Origin: Actinopolyspora biskrensis
GTDB taxonomy: Bacteria > Actinomycetota > Actinomycetes > Mycobacteriales > Pseudonocardiaceae
Length of the DNA stretch: 64,000 nt
Direction of reading: 5' to 3'
Assembly (NCBI RefSeq): GCF_013408175.1
Contig: NZ_JACBYW010000001.1
Coordinates: 1,240,001 to 1,304,000 of the forward strand
The number at the start of each line of letters is the position of its first letter. Positions within the stretch are counted from its first letter, which is position 1. The notes under the pieces were generated by a model. The model searched no databases. It was not told the DNA's origin and worked only from the letters and a program-made list of their open reading frames with translations. This document shows positions 1-7,901 of this stretch, one piece after another. The translations under genes and the position numbers were made by a program.

Positions 1-1860
1 GATCCCGTCCACGACGGCGCGGTGCTTCCGGTGCTGCACCTGAACGGGTACAAGATCGCCAACCCGACCCTGCTGGACCGCATCGGCGACGAGGAGCTCT
101 CCGCGCTGCTGAGCGGGTACGGGCACGTTCCCTACCTGGTCGAGGGCGATGACCCGGAGCGGGTGCACCGGGAGCTCGCCGGGGCCCTGGACCGCGCGGT
201 CGACGACATTCGGGAGATCCGCCGGTCCGCACGGGAGCACGGCACGAGAACCAGGCCGCGGTGGCCGATGGTCGTGCTGCGCACACCGAAGGGGTGGACG
301 GGCCCTGGCGAGCTCGGTGGTGAGCCCGTGGAGGGAACCTGGCGGGCCCACCAGATCCCGCTGGAGTCCCCCGCGGAGGATCCGGAGCGGCTCGGGCTGC
401 TGGAGCGGTGGATGCGCGAGTACGCCCCGGAGGAGCTGTTCGACGAACGGGGCCGGCCCCGTTCGGTGGTCACCGACGCGATTCCGGAGGGGCGCAGGAG
501 AATGGGGGCCAATCCGGCTGCCAACGGGGGCGTGGCGGTCGCGCTGAGGCTTCCGGACGTCCGCGGGTACGCGGTGGACGTCCCCCGACGTGGTGGCGGG
601 GTCGGATCGCCCATGGCCGCGCTCGGGGAGTACCTGCGTGACGTGTTCTCCGCGAACGCGCGGCGGCGCGGCTTCCGGATCTTCTGCCCCGACGAACTGG
701 ACTCGAACAAACTGGGCGCCGTCCACGCCGCGACCTCGCGGGCCTGGCAGGCGGACACGGAGTCGGTGGACGTCGGGTTGGCTCCCGGCGGCAGGGTCAT
801 GGAGGTGCTCAGCGAGCACACCCTCCAGGGCTGGCTGGAGGGCTACCTGCTGACGGGCAGGCACGGGTTGCTGGTCAGCTACGAGGCGTTCGTGCACATC
901 GTCGACTCGATGTTCAACCAGTTCGCCAAATGGTTGAAGGTCAGCGGCGAACTGTCGTGGCGCGGGCCGGTCCCCTCGTTGACCTATCTGCTGAGCTCGC
1001 ACGTCTGGCAGCAGGACCACAACGGTTTCTCGCACCAGGACCCCGGCTTCCTCGACCACGTCACGCACAAGAAGCCGGAGTTGGTCCGGGTGTATCTGCC
1101 TCCGGACGCGAACACGCTGCTCTGCGTCGTCGACACCTGCCTGCGCGGCGAGAACGGAATCAACGTGGTCGTTTCCGGTAAGCAGCCCCAGCCGAACTGG
1201 TTGGCGATGGACGAGGCTCGGCGTCACGTAGTGCGGGGGATCGGAACGTGGGAGTGGGCGGGAACCGCCGAGGGGGAACCGGACGTGGTGCTCGCCTGCG
1301 CCGGCGACGTGCCCACCAGGGAGACCCTCGCCGCGGTGGACCTGCTGCGGCACCGGCTCCCGCGGCTGGGGGTGCGGGTGGTCAACGTGATCGACCTGCT
1401 GCGTCTGCAGGGCGGGCACGAGAACCCGCACGGCATCCCGGACACCGAGTTCGAATCGCTGTTCACGGCCGACAAGCCGGTGGTGTTCGTCTACCACGGT
1501 TATCCGTGGTTGATCCACCGGCTCACGCACGGGAGGCCGAACCGGAACCTGCACGTGCGCGGCTACCGCGAGGAAGGGGCCACCACCACGCCCTTCGACA
1601 TGGCTGTGCGCAACGGGATAGACCGCTACGCGCTGGTCGTCGACGTGATCGACCACGTCGCCGGGCTGGGGGCGGGAGCCGCGGACGTGCGGCAGGCGAT
1701 GATCGACAAACGCACCGAGCACGATCTCCACACCCGCGAGCACGGCCGGGACCTTCCCGAGGTCGCGGAGTGGACCTGGCAGGGCCCCGGTTCCGAGGAA
1801 CGCTCCGGCGAGGGAGCGGGGAGCGCGGAAGCGGGCGACGAGCACGGGATCGGAGGATGA
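1..1860 (+). CDS. xfp: Phosphoketolase, 3' part (5' end outside window)
   Basis: This is the C-terminal three quarters of a thiamine-diphosphate phosphoketolase, which splits xylulose-5-P or fructose-6-P with phosphate to give acetyl phosphate and an aldose phosphate in the cytosol. The reading frame is open from base 1, so the gene starts upstream; about 619 of the usual roughly 800 residues are visible. Family stretches are clear: GYGHVPYLVEGDDP, FRIFCPDELDSNKLGAV, SEHTLQGWLEGYLLTGRHG and SSHVWQQDHNGFSHQDPG. The stop is one base before the GTG of acetate kinase, so the two genes form an operon and the acetyl phosphate product feeds the next enzyme. A bifunctional (X5P/F6P) or X5P-only preference cannot be decided here. 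Confidence 0.95.
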   Translation, partial: DPVHDGAVLPVLHLNGYKIANPTLLDRIGDEELSALLSGYGHVPYLVEGDDPERVHRELAGALDRAVDDIREIRRSAREHGTRTRPRWPMVVLRTPKGWTGPGELGGEPVEGTWRAHQIPLESPAEDPERLGLLERWMREYAPEELFDERGRPRSVVTDAIPEGRRRMGANPAANGGVAVALRLPDVRGYAVDVPRRGGGVGSPMAALGEYLRDVFSANARRRGFRIFCPDELDSNKLGAVHAATSRAWQADTESVDVGLAPGGRVMEVLSEHTLQGWLEGYLLTGRHGLLVSYEAFVHIVDSMFNQFAKWLKVSGELSWRGPVPSLTYLLSSHVWQQDHNGFSHQDPGFLDHVTHKKPELVRVYLPPDANTLLCVVDTCLRGENGINVVVSGKQPQPNWLAMDEARRHVVRGIGTWEWAGTAEGEPDVVLACAGDVPTRETLAAVDLLRHRLPRLGVRVVNVIDLLRLQGGHENPHGIPDTEFESLFTADKPVVFVYHGYPWLIHRLTHGRPNRNLHVRGYREEGATTTPFDMAVRNGIDRYALVVDVIDHVAGLGAGAADVRQAMIDKRTEHDLHTREHGRDLPEVAEWTWQGPGSEERSGEGAGSAEAGDEHGIGG

Positions 1861-1861
1861 C

Positions 1862-2983
1862 GTGAATACCGGTGTTCTGACGGTGAACCCGGGGTCGAAC
1901 AGCCTGCGGCTCGATGCGGTCGAGGTCACGGCGGACTTCTCGCCCCGGTTGCTGGACTCCCGCCACACGGGTGAGCCACCCACCTCGGGGGAGTCGTTGC
2001 GCGCTTTCGACGAGTTCCTCGAAAGGCACCGGTCCGTAGTGCGTGGAGTGGCCCACCGGCTGGTGCACGGAGGACGCCGTTTCCCCCGGCCGGACCTGTG
2101 CGGCCGGGACACCGTCGACGCGTTGCACGAGCTGGAGCCGCTGGCACCGCAGCACGTTCCCTCCACCGTCCAGCTGCTCCAGCGCGCCGGGCACGCGGCC
2201 CCCGAACTTCCGCAGGCGTTGTGCCCCGACACCGCTTTCCACGAGACCGTTCCCGAGGCGGCACGTGTCGAGCCGGTGCCCGAACGCTGGAGGGAAGCCA
2301 CCCGCCGTTTCGGGTTCCACGGGATCTCCTACGCGTGGGCGCTGCGTCGTACGGGCGAACTGCTGCGAGCGCCCCGGGAGGACCTCGACGTGCTGGTGGC
2401 CCACCTGGGTGGCGGGAGCTCGGTCTGCGCGGTGCGTGCCGGTGCCAGCGTGGCGACGAGCATGGGGCTGACCCCCTTGGGCGGGATCGTGATGGCCCGG
2501 CGCAGCGGGAACGTGGATCCCGGCGCTCTGCTGTGGTTGCTGCGCCACGGACAGGTGAGCCTCGACGAGTTGAACGATTCCCTGTACGGGGAGTCCGGGC
2601 TGTACGGCCTGTCCGGGGGGTACTCCGACGACACCAGGGAGCTCGTCGCCGCGGCGAACCGTGGTGGGGCCGCGGCCGGACTGGCGATCGAGGTGTTCTG
2701 CGGGCGGGCCGCCGAGGGGCTGGCGGCGATGGCCACCCATCTGCGTCGTGTCGATGCCGTGGTGCTCACGGGCGAGATCGGCTGGAACCAGCCAGAAGTG
2801 CGCGAAGGAGTCTGCGAGCGGCTTTCGCCGCTGGGGGTTCCCGCCGGGCTGTCCGGGAACCGTGCCGAGGACGGTGTGATCAGCCGTTCCGGTGAGAGCC
2901 CGCCGGTGCTCGTCGTGGAGCCACGCGAGGAGCTGCAGCTCGCTTCGGAATCCGTTCCGCTGTTCGACGACGTCGCTCGGTAA
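1862..2983 (+). CDS. ackA: Acetate kinase
   Basis: This acetate kinase (373 aa) converts acetyl phosphate and ADP to acetate and ATP. It follows the phosphoketolase by one base, with GGAGG just upstream of the GTG start. ASKHA-fold landmarks are present: VNPGSNSLRLD (phosphate-1 loop), HRLVHGG, RFGFHGISY, HLGGGSSVCAV, TSMGLTPLGG and VLTGEIGWNQ. It is somewhat divergent: the N-terminal loop usually reads NAGSSSLK and here has R for K, and the protein is shorter than the usual 400 residues. Since no phosphotransacetylase gene is adjacent, the pair most likely works as a bifid-shunt tail that makes ATP and acetate directly from phosphoketolase product. Confidence 0.93.
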   Translation: MNTGVLTVNPGSNSLRLDAVEVTADFSPRLLDSRHTGEPPTSGESLRAFDEFLERHRSVVRGVAHRLVHGGRRFPRPDLCGRDTVDALHELEPLAPQHVPSTVQLLQRAGHAAPELPQALCPDTAFHETVPEAARVEPVPERWREATRRFGFHGISYAWALRRTGELLRAPREDLDVLVAHLGGGSSVCAVRAGASVATSMGLTPLGGIVMARRSGNVDPGALLWLLRHGQVSLDELNDSLYGESGLYGLSGGYSDDTRELVAAANRGGAAAGLAIEVFCGRAAEGLAAMATHLRRVDAVVLTGEIGWNQPEVREGVCERLSPLGVPAGLSGNRAEDGVISRSGESPPVLVVEPREELQLASESVPLFDDVAR

Positions 2984-2993
2984 CAGCACTCTG

Positions 2994-3033
2994 CCGGGAC
3001 GTGGTGGCGGCCGTTCAACGCGGCCGGTCCCGG
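2994..3033. terminator. Possible two-part hairpin between ackA and the STAS gene
   Basis: An outer 7-bp stem (2994-3000 with 3027-3033) encloses an inner CGGCCG/CGGCCG stem (3008-3013 with 3021-3026). It lies between convergent genes and overlaps the last codons of the minus-strand STAS gene. There is no U-tract, so it is only a weak terminator candidate. Confidence 0.35.
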
Positions 3034-3470
3034 ACGGTGGCTTGCGCGCTGCTGACCGCGTGCTCGGCCGACTCCGCGTGGACGAACCTGTCGCCGACCT
3101 CCAGCAGCTCCAGCAGTCTGGTCACGGCTGGGCCGGGTACCAGCACCAGTTCGATCCCACGGGCCCGCGCCCGTGCGGCGGTTTCGAGAAGAGTGAGCAC
3201 CCCGTCGGTGTCGATGAACTCGATACCGGACAGGTCGAGCACCAGCCCCGGAGCGGTGCATTCCAGCCGGTGCCGCACCAGTTCCGCGAAGTCGTTGGTG
3301 GTTGCCGTGTCCAGTGTTCCCTCCGCGGACAGCACGAGCACTCCGGTGCCGGGGCGGTGGACCTGTACGCGCAACGGATGGTCCGGACCCGCTCCGGGGC
3401 GGAAGAGCGGTCCGGGGGCCGCCGCCTCCGGGCCGCGGGAGCTCTGCTCGGGTATGTCGAATTCGGGCAT
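3015..3470 (-). CDS. STAS-domain protein (anti-sigma-factor antagonist type)
   Basis: This 151-residue protein has a roughly 30-residue unstructured N-terminus and one STAS domain (about 33-145), the fold of SpoIIAA/RsbV anti-anti-sigma factors that bind anti-sigma kinases. In those proteins a Ser in the D-S-S-G loop is phosphorylated to switch off binding. Here the loop is IDTDG at 86-90, so the usual phospho-acceptor position is Asp89. That could mimic a permanently phosphorylated state, or the protein could be a STAS module with another role. No anti-sigma kinase or sigma gene is adjacent. ATG start at 3470; it is convergent with ackA. Confidence 0.85.
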   Translation of the reverse strand: MPEFDIPEQSSRGPEAAAPGPLFRPGAGPDHPLRVQVHRPGTGVLVLSAEGTLDTATTNDFAELVRHRLECTAPGLVLDLSGIEFIDTDGVLTLLETAARARARGIELVLVPGPAVTRLLELLEVGDRFVHAESAEHAVSSAQATVRDRPR

Positions 3471-3903
3471 GTTCTCCCCACAATTCGGGAGGGCTCCGCC
3501 GACCGGAACACGTGCTGGGGAATCCGGTCCACCCGTCCGGCCGTGGTCTCGTCATCGCAGCGGCTGCGTGCTCTCGACGGAGTTGTGGTGGATCGGCCGA
3601 TCCGGAGGCGACCACCCGGGCGGAGCCGCTTCTCCGTCCCCGGGCCCGTAAGCGTGCTTCCCCCGTCGAGAGGTTCCGTTTCGTACGGAAAGCCGTGTCA
3701 CCAGGATGCACCTGACAGGCCGGCGCGCAATCCGAGATGCACCTGACAGGCTGGCGCGCAATCCGAGATGCACCTGACAGGCCGGCGCGCAATCCGAGAA
3801 CGGCCCCGAAGAGCGCCCGCCGCGAACGGAGTTTCATCCGGCTCCTCGGGGGGAAGCCGGGTGGCGGACCGAGTCGCGAGCCGTTCGTACCCGGGAGGAT
3901 GCG
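3471..3903. other. Intergenic region with no recognisable gene
   Basis: These 433 bases separate the minus-strand STAS gene from the plus-strand SDR gene. The only structure seen is the 31-bp triple repeat at 3706-3798 and a GGGAGG ribosome-binding site just before 3904. Open frames here are short and have no familiar motif. Confidence 0.6.
3706..3798. repeat. 31-bp direct tandem repeat, three copies
   Basis: Three head-to-tail copies start at 3706, 3737 and 3768, each beginning ATGCACCTGACAGG. Copies 1 and 3 are identical over 31 bases; copy 2 has one T for C in the middle. There are no spacers, so this is not a CRISPR array. The array ends about 105 bp before the SDR start, so it may be a regulatory iteron array or a variable-number repeat. 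Confidence 0.95.
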
Positions 3904-4773
3904 GTGGTCGAGGAACCGGAGAGCGTGCCGGGGCAGCAACAGGACTACCCGGGGCGTACCGACGCGATGCGCCCGCTTCCGCGGGACGAGATGCGGGCAT
4001 ACGAGGGCAGGGGGCTGCTGGAGGGAAAGCGGGCCCTGGTGACCGGCGGTGACTCGGGCATCGGGCGTGCGGTGTCGGTGGCCTTCGCCAAGGAGGGGGC
4101 CGACGTCGCCGTGGTCTACTACGGGGACGCCGAGGACGACGACGCCGAGCGCACGGCCACCCTGGTGCGTGCTCAGCAGCGCCGTTGCGAGCTGTACAAG
4201 GGCGATCTGGCGGAGGAGGCCTTCTGCACGAGCCTTCCCGGCAGGGTCGCGGATTCCCTGGGCGGGCTGGACGTGCTGGTCAATCACGCCGGAACCCAGG
4301 CCTACCAGGAGGACTTCACCGTCATCGACACCGAGCAGTTCGACCGCACTTTCCGGGTCAACGTCCACGGACCGTTCTGGTTGACCCGCGCCGCGCTGCC
4401 GTACCTGCCGGAGGGCGGATCGGTGATCAACACCGGCTCCGTCAACGGGCTGCGCGGGAACAAGGCGCTGATGGACTACTCCGCGAGCAAGGCCGCCGTG
4501 CACATCCTGACCAAGTCGCTGGCCCAGTCCCTGGCCGAGAGCGGTATCCGGGTGAACTGCGTGGCTCCGGGGCCGGTGTGGACCCCGCTGATCCCCTCGA
4601 CGCTTCCGGAGGACAAGGTCGAGGGATTCGGGGAGCAGACCCCGATGGGGCGGAAAGCCGAGCCGGACGAGATCGCACCCTCGTACGTGTTCTTCGCCTC
4701 CGAACTCCTGTCCAGCTACTACACGGGTGAGGTGCTCTCCCCGGTCGGTGGGGAGACCCATCCGGGAGCCTGA
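3904..4773 (+). CDS. Short-chain dehydrogenase/reductase (YghA/GSP39-like)
   Basis: This 289-residue NAD(P)-dependent oxidoreductase has an N-terminal extension of about 40 residues, then the SDR core. The cofactor motif TGGDSGIG is near residues 48-55, NHAG replaces the usual NNAG, and the active site is YSASK with an upstream catalytic Ser (NTGSVNG). The extended type with a PG-rich N-terminus resembles general stress protein 39 and YghA, which act on small aldehydes or sugars; the real substrate is unknown. GTG start with GGGAGG eight bases upstream. It is convergent with the epimerase gene. Confidence 0.88.
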   Translation: MVEEPESVPGQQQDYPGRTDAMRPLPRDEMRAYEGRGLLEGKRALVTGGDSGIGRAVSVAFAKEGADVAVVYYGDAEDDDAERTATLVRAQQRRCELYKGDLAEEAFCTSLPGRVADSLGGLDVLVNHAGTQAYQEDFTVIDTEQFDRTFRVNVHGPFWLTRAALPYLPEGGSVINTGSVNGLRGNKALMDYSASKAAVHILTKSLAQSLAESGIRVNCVAPGPVWTPLIPSTLPEDKVEGFGEQTPMGRKAEPDEIAPSYVFFASELLSSYYTGEVLSPVGGETHPGA

Positions 4774-4828
4774 CGGCCCGGAAGCACTCGGGACCCGGGG
4801 GTCCCGGCCGGGGGCTCGGCGGCCTCCG

Positions 4829-5905
4829 TTACTGTCTGCTTCCGACTCCGGTCGCGATCTCGTGTGCTCGTCCGCCCGCCACCCGTGGTTCCAGCGGAGG
4901 CGTGGGAGCGCCCTCTCCCCGGCGCATACCCGTGATCACCTCGGCTAGTGCCTCGGCGGCGTCGTAGCGCGGTGACCAGCCGAGTTCGTCCCGGACGCGT
5001 GTGGTGTCCATCCGGGGCAGCCGCAGTACCGCGTCGAACAGCTCGGGAGAGGCGGGAACGGCGCGCAGTTTCCACAGCGCTGCCAGTACCGACCGTGCGG
5101 TCCGGGCGGGGATTCGAAGTTGACGTGCCCCGAAGAGTTCGGCCAGTCCGGAGCCGTCGAGCGGGGGCTCGGCGGCCACGTTGAACGCCCCGGCGGAGGG
5201 GGAGTGGATCGCCAGGCGGTATGCCTCGGCGACGTCGTCGGTGTGCGTCGCCTGCAGCACCAGTCCGGTGGGAACGGGCACCACGGGGAGCGATTCGGGG
5301 CGCACGAGCCGTTGGGGGAGCAGCGGCCCCGCGAACAGCCTGCGTTGTTGGGCGGCCGACTCGCGCTTGAACAGGAATCCAGGACGGAGCCGTACCACTC
5401 GCGTGCCGGAGTGCTCGCTTTCGAAACGGTCGAGGCAGCGTTCCAGGTACGCCTTCTCCCGGGTGTAGGCCGCGCCGGGCCATCCGTGGGTGGGCCAGGA
5501 CTCGTCCACGAGGTTATCCCCAGTGGACGGTGAGTAGGCTCCTATGGAGGAGGCGTACACCAGGGTGCCGACGCCCGCCTCGGCGACGGCGTCGAACACC
5601 CGCAGGCTTCCGAGCACGTTGTTGCGCCAGGTCGTGACCGGGTCCCGGGTGGGTTGGAATATCCATCCGAGGTGGACGACGGCGTCCTTGCCCCGGAAGT
5701 GCTCGACCAGTTCGTCGGTGCGGATGTCGGCGGACAGCCAGTGCACCCCGGGCGGGGCGAACCTCGGCAACCGGCGGACGACACCGGTGATCGAGGCAAC
5801 CCCCGGGTCCGCGCTCAGCGCGTCGAGGAGGCTGGTCCCCACATTGCCCGTGGCTCCGATGACGACCACGTGTGCGCCGTCGTTCGCGTCCCCGTGCGGG
5901 CACAT
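4829..5905 (-). CDS. NAD-dependent epimerase/dehydratase family protein
   Basis: This 358-residue extended SDR has the Rossmann motif IGATGNVGTSLL near the N-terminus, a catalytic YTREK (Y-x3-K) with an upstream YASSIGAYS serine region, and a family-typical AEPP...LDGSGLAEL substrate-side segment. Such proteins epimerise or dehydrate nucleotide sugars or reduce small carbonyls; the substrate is not predictable. An ATG start at 5905 has GAGGAG about 8 bases upstream. The open frame reads further upstream without motifs, so the shorter start is preferred. Confidence 0.85.
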   Translation of the reverse strand: MCPHGDANDGAHVVVIGATGNVGTSLLDALSADPGVASITGVVRRLPRFAPPGVHWLSADIRTDELVEHFRGKDAVVHLGWIFQPTRDPVTTWRNNVLGSLRVFDAVAEAGVGTLVYASSIGAYSPSTGDNLVDESWPTHGWPGAAYTREKAYLERCLDRFESEHSGTRVVRLRPGFLFKRESAAQQRRLFAGPLLPQRLVRPESLPVVPVPTGLVLQATHTDDVAEAYRLAIHSPSAGAFNVAAEPPLDGSGLAELFGARQLRIPARTARSVLAALWKLRAVPASPELFDAVLRLPRMDTTRVRDELGWSPRYDAAEALAEVITGMRRGEGAPTPPLEPRVAGGRAHEIATGVGSRQ

Positions 5906-6222
5906 CGTCTCAACTCCTCGTCCGGAACCGGGGAAGCCGGCCGGACTCTCGGCTGCGCCTGCCCGCGTTCGAATACCCGCCCGGTGAGTGCGGCAAACGG
6001 TGCGAACCGACGGTGGCGCGTCCGAGCGGGACACGGAAACGCCCCGCGGCGGATGCGACGTGAGTGTTTTTTCGACAACGAGCGGGAACGCCTTCGGTGC
6101 GCGAGGATCTGTTTCGCGTTCCGGTGGTTGGAAGTGATCGTGCACGAGTCCGCTGACGTGCCGTTCCGCGCGTCGCGCGCTGCCGCTGCACGTGTCCTGC
6201 CCGCGTCGGGGAGCGTGTCGTG
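5906..6222. other. Divergent intergenic region, no gene seen
   Basis: These 317 bases separate the minus-strand epimerase from the broken nuoA-like gene. They should carry both promoters, but I can point to no confident -35/-10 pair. No coding motif or RNA gene is visible. Confidence 0.5.
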
Positions 6223-6572
6223 ATGAGCGGTTTCGGTGCGGCGCTGGTGCTGCTCGGGGTGGGAGTCCTGATCCTCGGCTCGGTGTACGGCCTGGCGTGG
6301 GCACTGGCCGTGAAGCCGAGGGGGAGGCGGTCGACCAGTTCCTCTCCGGACACGAGCCCGTCGAACACGCTTTCTGCCGGTTCCACGTGCGCTGGTACAC
6401 GCTGGCGATGGTTTATCTGGCCTTCGAAATGGAAATGTTGTTCATGTACCCGTGGACGTTGGTCGTCTCCTCGATCGGGACGAAAGCGGTCGTGGAGATG
6501 TTCGTCTTCCTCGGCGTCCTGTTCGTCGGTGTGGTCTACGCGTGGCGTGAGGGGGCGTTGCGATGGGACTGA
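6223..6572 (+). pseudogene. nuoA: nuoA-like subunit, frameshifted
   Basis: A NuoA-type membrane subunit is readable only across two frames. The first frame, from ATG 6223, gives the first transmembrane helix (VLLGVGVLILGSVYGLAWAL). Around 6312-6335 the homology moves to another frame, which gives SGHEPVEHAFCRFHVRWYT and YLAFEMEMLFMYPW, the NuoA signature, ending at 6572. The frameshift sits near a G-rich run. It is the first gene of a second complex-I-like cluster of the type carried by many actinomycetes beside the main nuo operon. A sequencing error could explain one shift, but neighbouring genes are also broken. Confidence 0.8.
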
Positions 6573-7120
6573 GCCGGATTCTGCTGCGTTTCGCCGCGTC
6601 CACCCCCAGGCGATGGTGGTGGAGGGGGCCGCGGGGACGGCGGCACGTCTGACCGTCGAGGACGAGCTGCGCAGGCGCGGCTGGAGGCTCGCTTCGTCCC
6701 CGCGGACACCGATGTGCTGATCAGTACCGGGCTCCGGGGCCGGACTCGTGGAACGCGGTGTGCTCCCTGTGGTCACGGGTCCCGGAGCCCCGCGTGTTCG
6801 GGCACGTGGATACCCCGGAGGGGGTTCCCGAGCTGCTCGACGGGGTTGTCGGCGGGCTTTCCGACCGGGGGTGGCAGCTGCGCGAATCCTTCCGAGCCCG
6901 GGGCGGTGGTGGTGCGCGGGAAGCGGGGGAGGTCGACTCGGCGCGGCCTCGCGGAGCCGGAGAGGACGTGGTGAACCGGCACTCCGCCGCGGGCCACGAC
7001 GTGGAGGCGGGGCACGGCAGCTCCTCCGGTGAGGGAGCGGGCGGCCACGAGGGCCACGAGGGCCACGAGGGCCACGAGGACGACGGGGACCACGGCGGCC
7101 ACGGGGGTCACGGGGGAACC
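6563..7120 (+). pseudogene. nuoB: nuoB-like small subunit, multiple frameshifts
   Basis: Pieces of the divergent NuoB-like subunit of secondary actinobacterial nuo clusters are spread over all three frames: MGLSRILLRFAASTP (from 6563), then EGAAGTAARLTVEDELRRRG (about 6610-6680), then VPADTDVLISTGL, then SRVPEPRVFGHVDTPEGV (about 6775-6830). At least three frameshifts are needed to join them. The end is a His/Gly/Glu-rich tract (GHEGHEGHEGHED) that normally links the B-like and D-like parts in this cluster type. No functional product is likely. Confidence 0.72.
7038..7114 (+). repeat. Short tandem repeat coding a His/Gly-rich linker
   Basis: Nine-base units GGCCACGAG are repeated four times and then degenerate into GGCCACGGG-type units. 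In frame they read Gly-His-Glu and then Gly-His-Gly. The tract lies in the B-like/D-like junction, a place where such His-rich linkers are usual in this cluster type. Confidence 0.8.
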
Positions 7121-7901
7121 CTGCGGGACTGGCCGTGGCCGAGCGCGGCCCCGATCGGGACGGGCTCGCGCTCGACCGGTTGCACGTTCCGCTCGGGCCC
7201 GCGCTGCCGTACTGGCCGCCGGGGTTGGTCGTTCGCACGACCCTGCAGGGCGACGTCGTCCAGGAGGTCGAGGTGGAGCTGCTCGACGACACCGGTGAAC
7301 ACGAGGACTTCTGGACCGAGCCGTGGCGTCGCGCCGCGGCCGGACAGCGTGTCGAGCGCGGCGCCGGGACCCGACGCGTCGTGGCGGCGCATCTGGACAG
7401 TCTGGTTCGACTCCTCGCGGTGGCCGGTTGGCCCGACCCGGCGGCGCGAGCCGCGTGGCTGCGGGGGGAGGTGCTCGCCGGCACGTCGGAGGAACGGGTG
7501 CGCGGTCGGCTCGCGCGGCTGATCGCGCGGCTCCGGTCCAGCCGGACGCTGTGCGGGCTCACCACCAACCTGGGAGTGCTGTCACCGGAAGCGGCCGGGC
7601 ACGCCGGATTCGGGGAAGCGTGGTGCGGGCGAGCCGTTCCGGCGGTGACGTCGCCGCGCGTTGGCGGGAATGGCTGGTCGAGATCGAGAGCAGGCTGCCC
7701 GGCGTCGACGGAACGTCCGAGTTGTCCGGGCAGGAGTGTCCGCCCGGGGCGGCGCGGGCACGTTCCGCACCGGTGCTGAACGTGCTGCCCCGGTTGTTGG
7801 AGGGGGTCGAGCTGTCCGGGGCGCGATTGATCGTCGCCAGCCTGGACCCGCAGGTGGCCGGGCCGTGTTCCGCGCGTCCCCTGGAGGTTTCCGGTGGCTG
7901 A
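7121..7901 (+). pseudogene. nuoD: nuoD-like subunit, frameshifted
   Basis: The first part reads PDRDGLALDRLHVPLGPALP and LVVRTTLQGDVVQEVEVELL, the NuoD-like 49-kDa-related subunit of secondary nuo clusters. After about 7620-7640 the homology moves to another frame (DVAARWREWLVEIESRLPG, APVLNVLPRLLEGVELSGAR) and ends at 7901, overlapping the nuoH start by 8 bases. The protein would be about 255 residues, much shorter than canonical NuoD, and I see no hydrogenase-type CxxC nickel ligands. The single shift makes it non-functional unless recoded. Confidence 0.75.

Noticed and set aside
3706-3798. CRISPR array
   Set aside because: The three 31-bp units are directly adjacent with no spacers and there are no cas genes.
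2329-4761. Long open frame on the minus strand opposite ackA and the SDR gene
   Set aside because: It is a shadow frame: Arg/Pro-rich, no motif, and covered by well-supported genes.
5960-5985. tRNA T-arm-like GTTCGAATAC
   Set aside because: There is no acceptor stem or anticodon arm around it.
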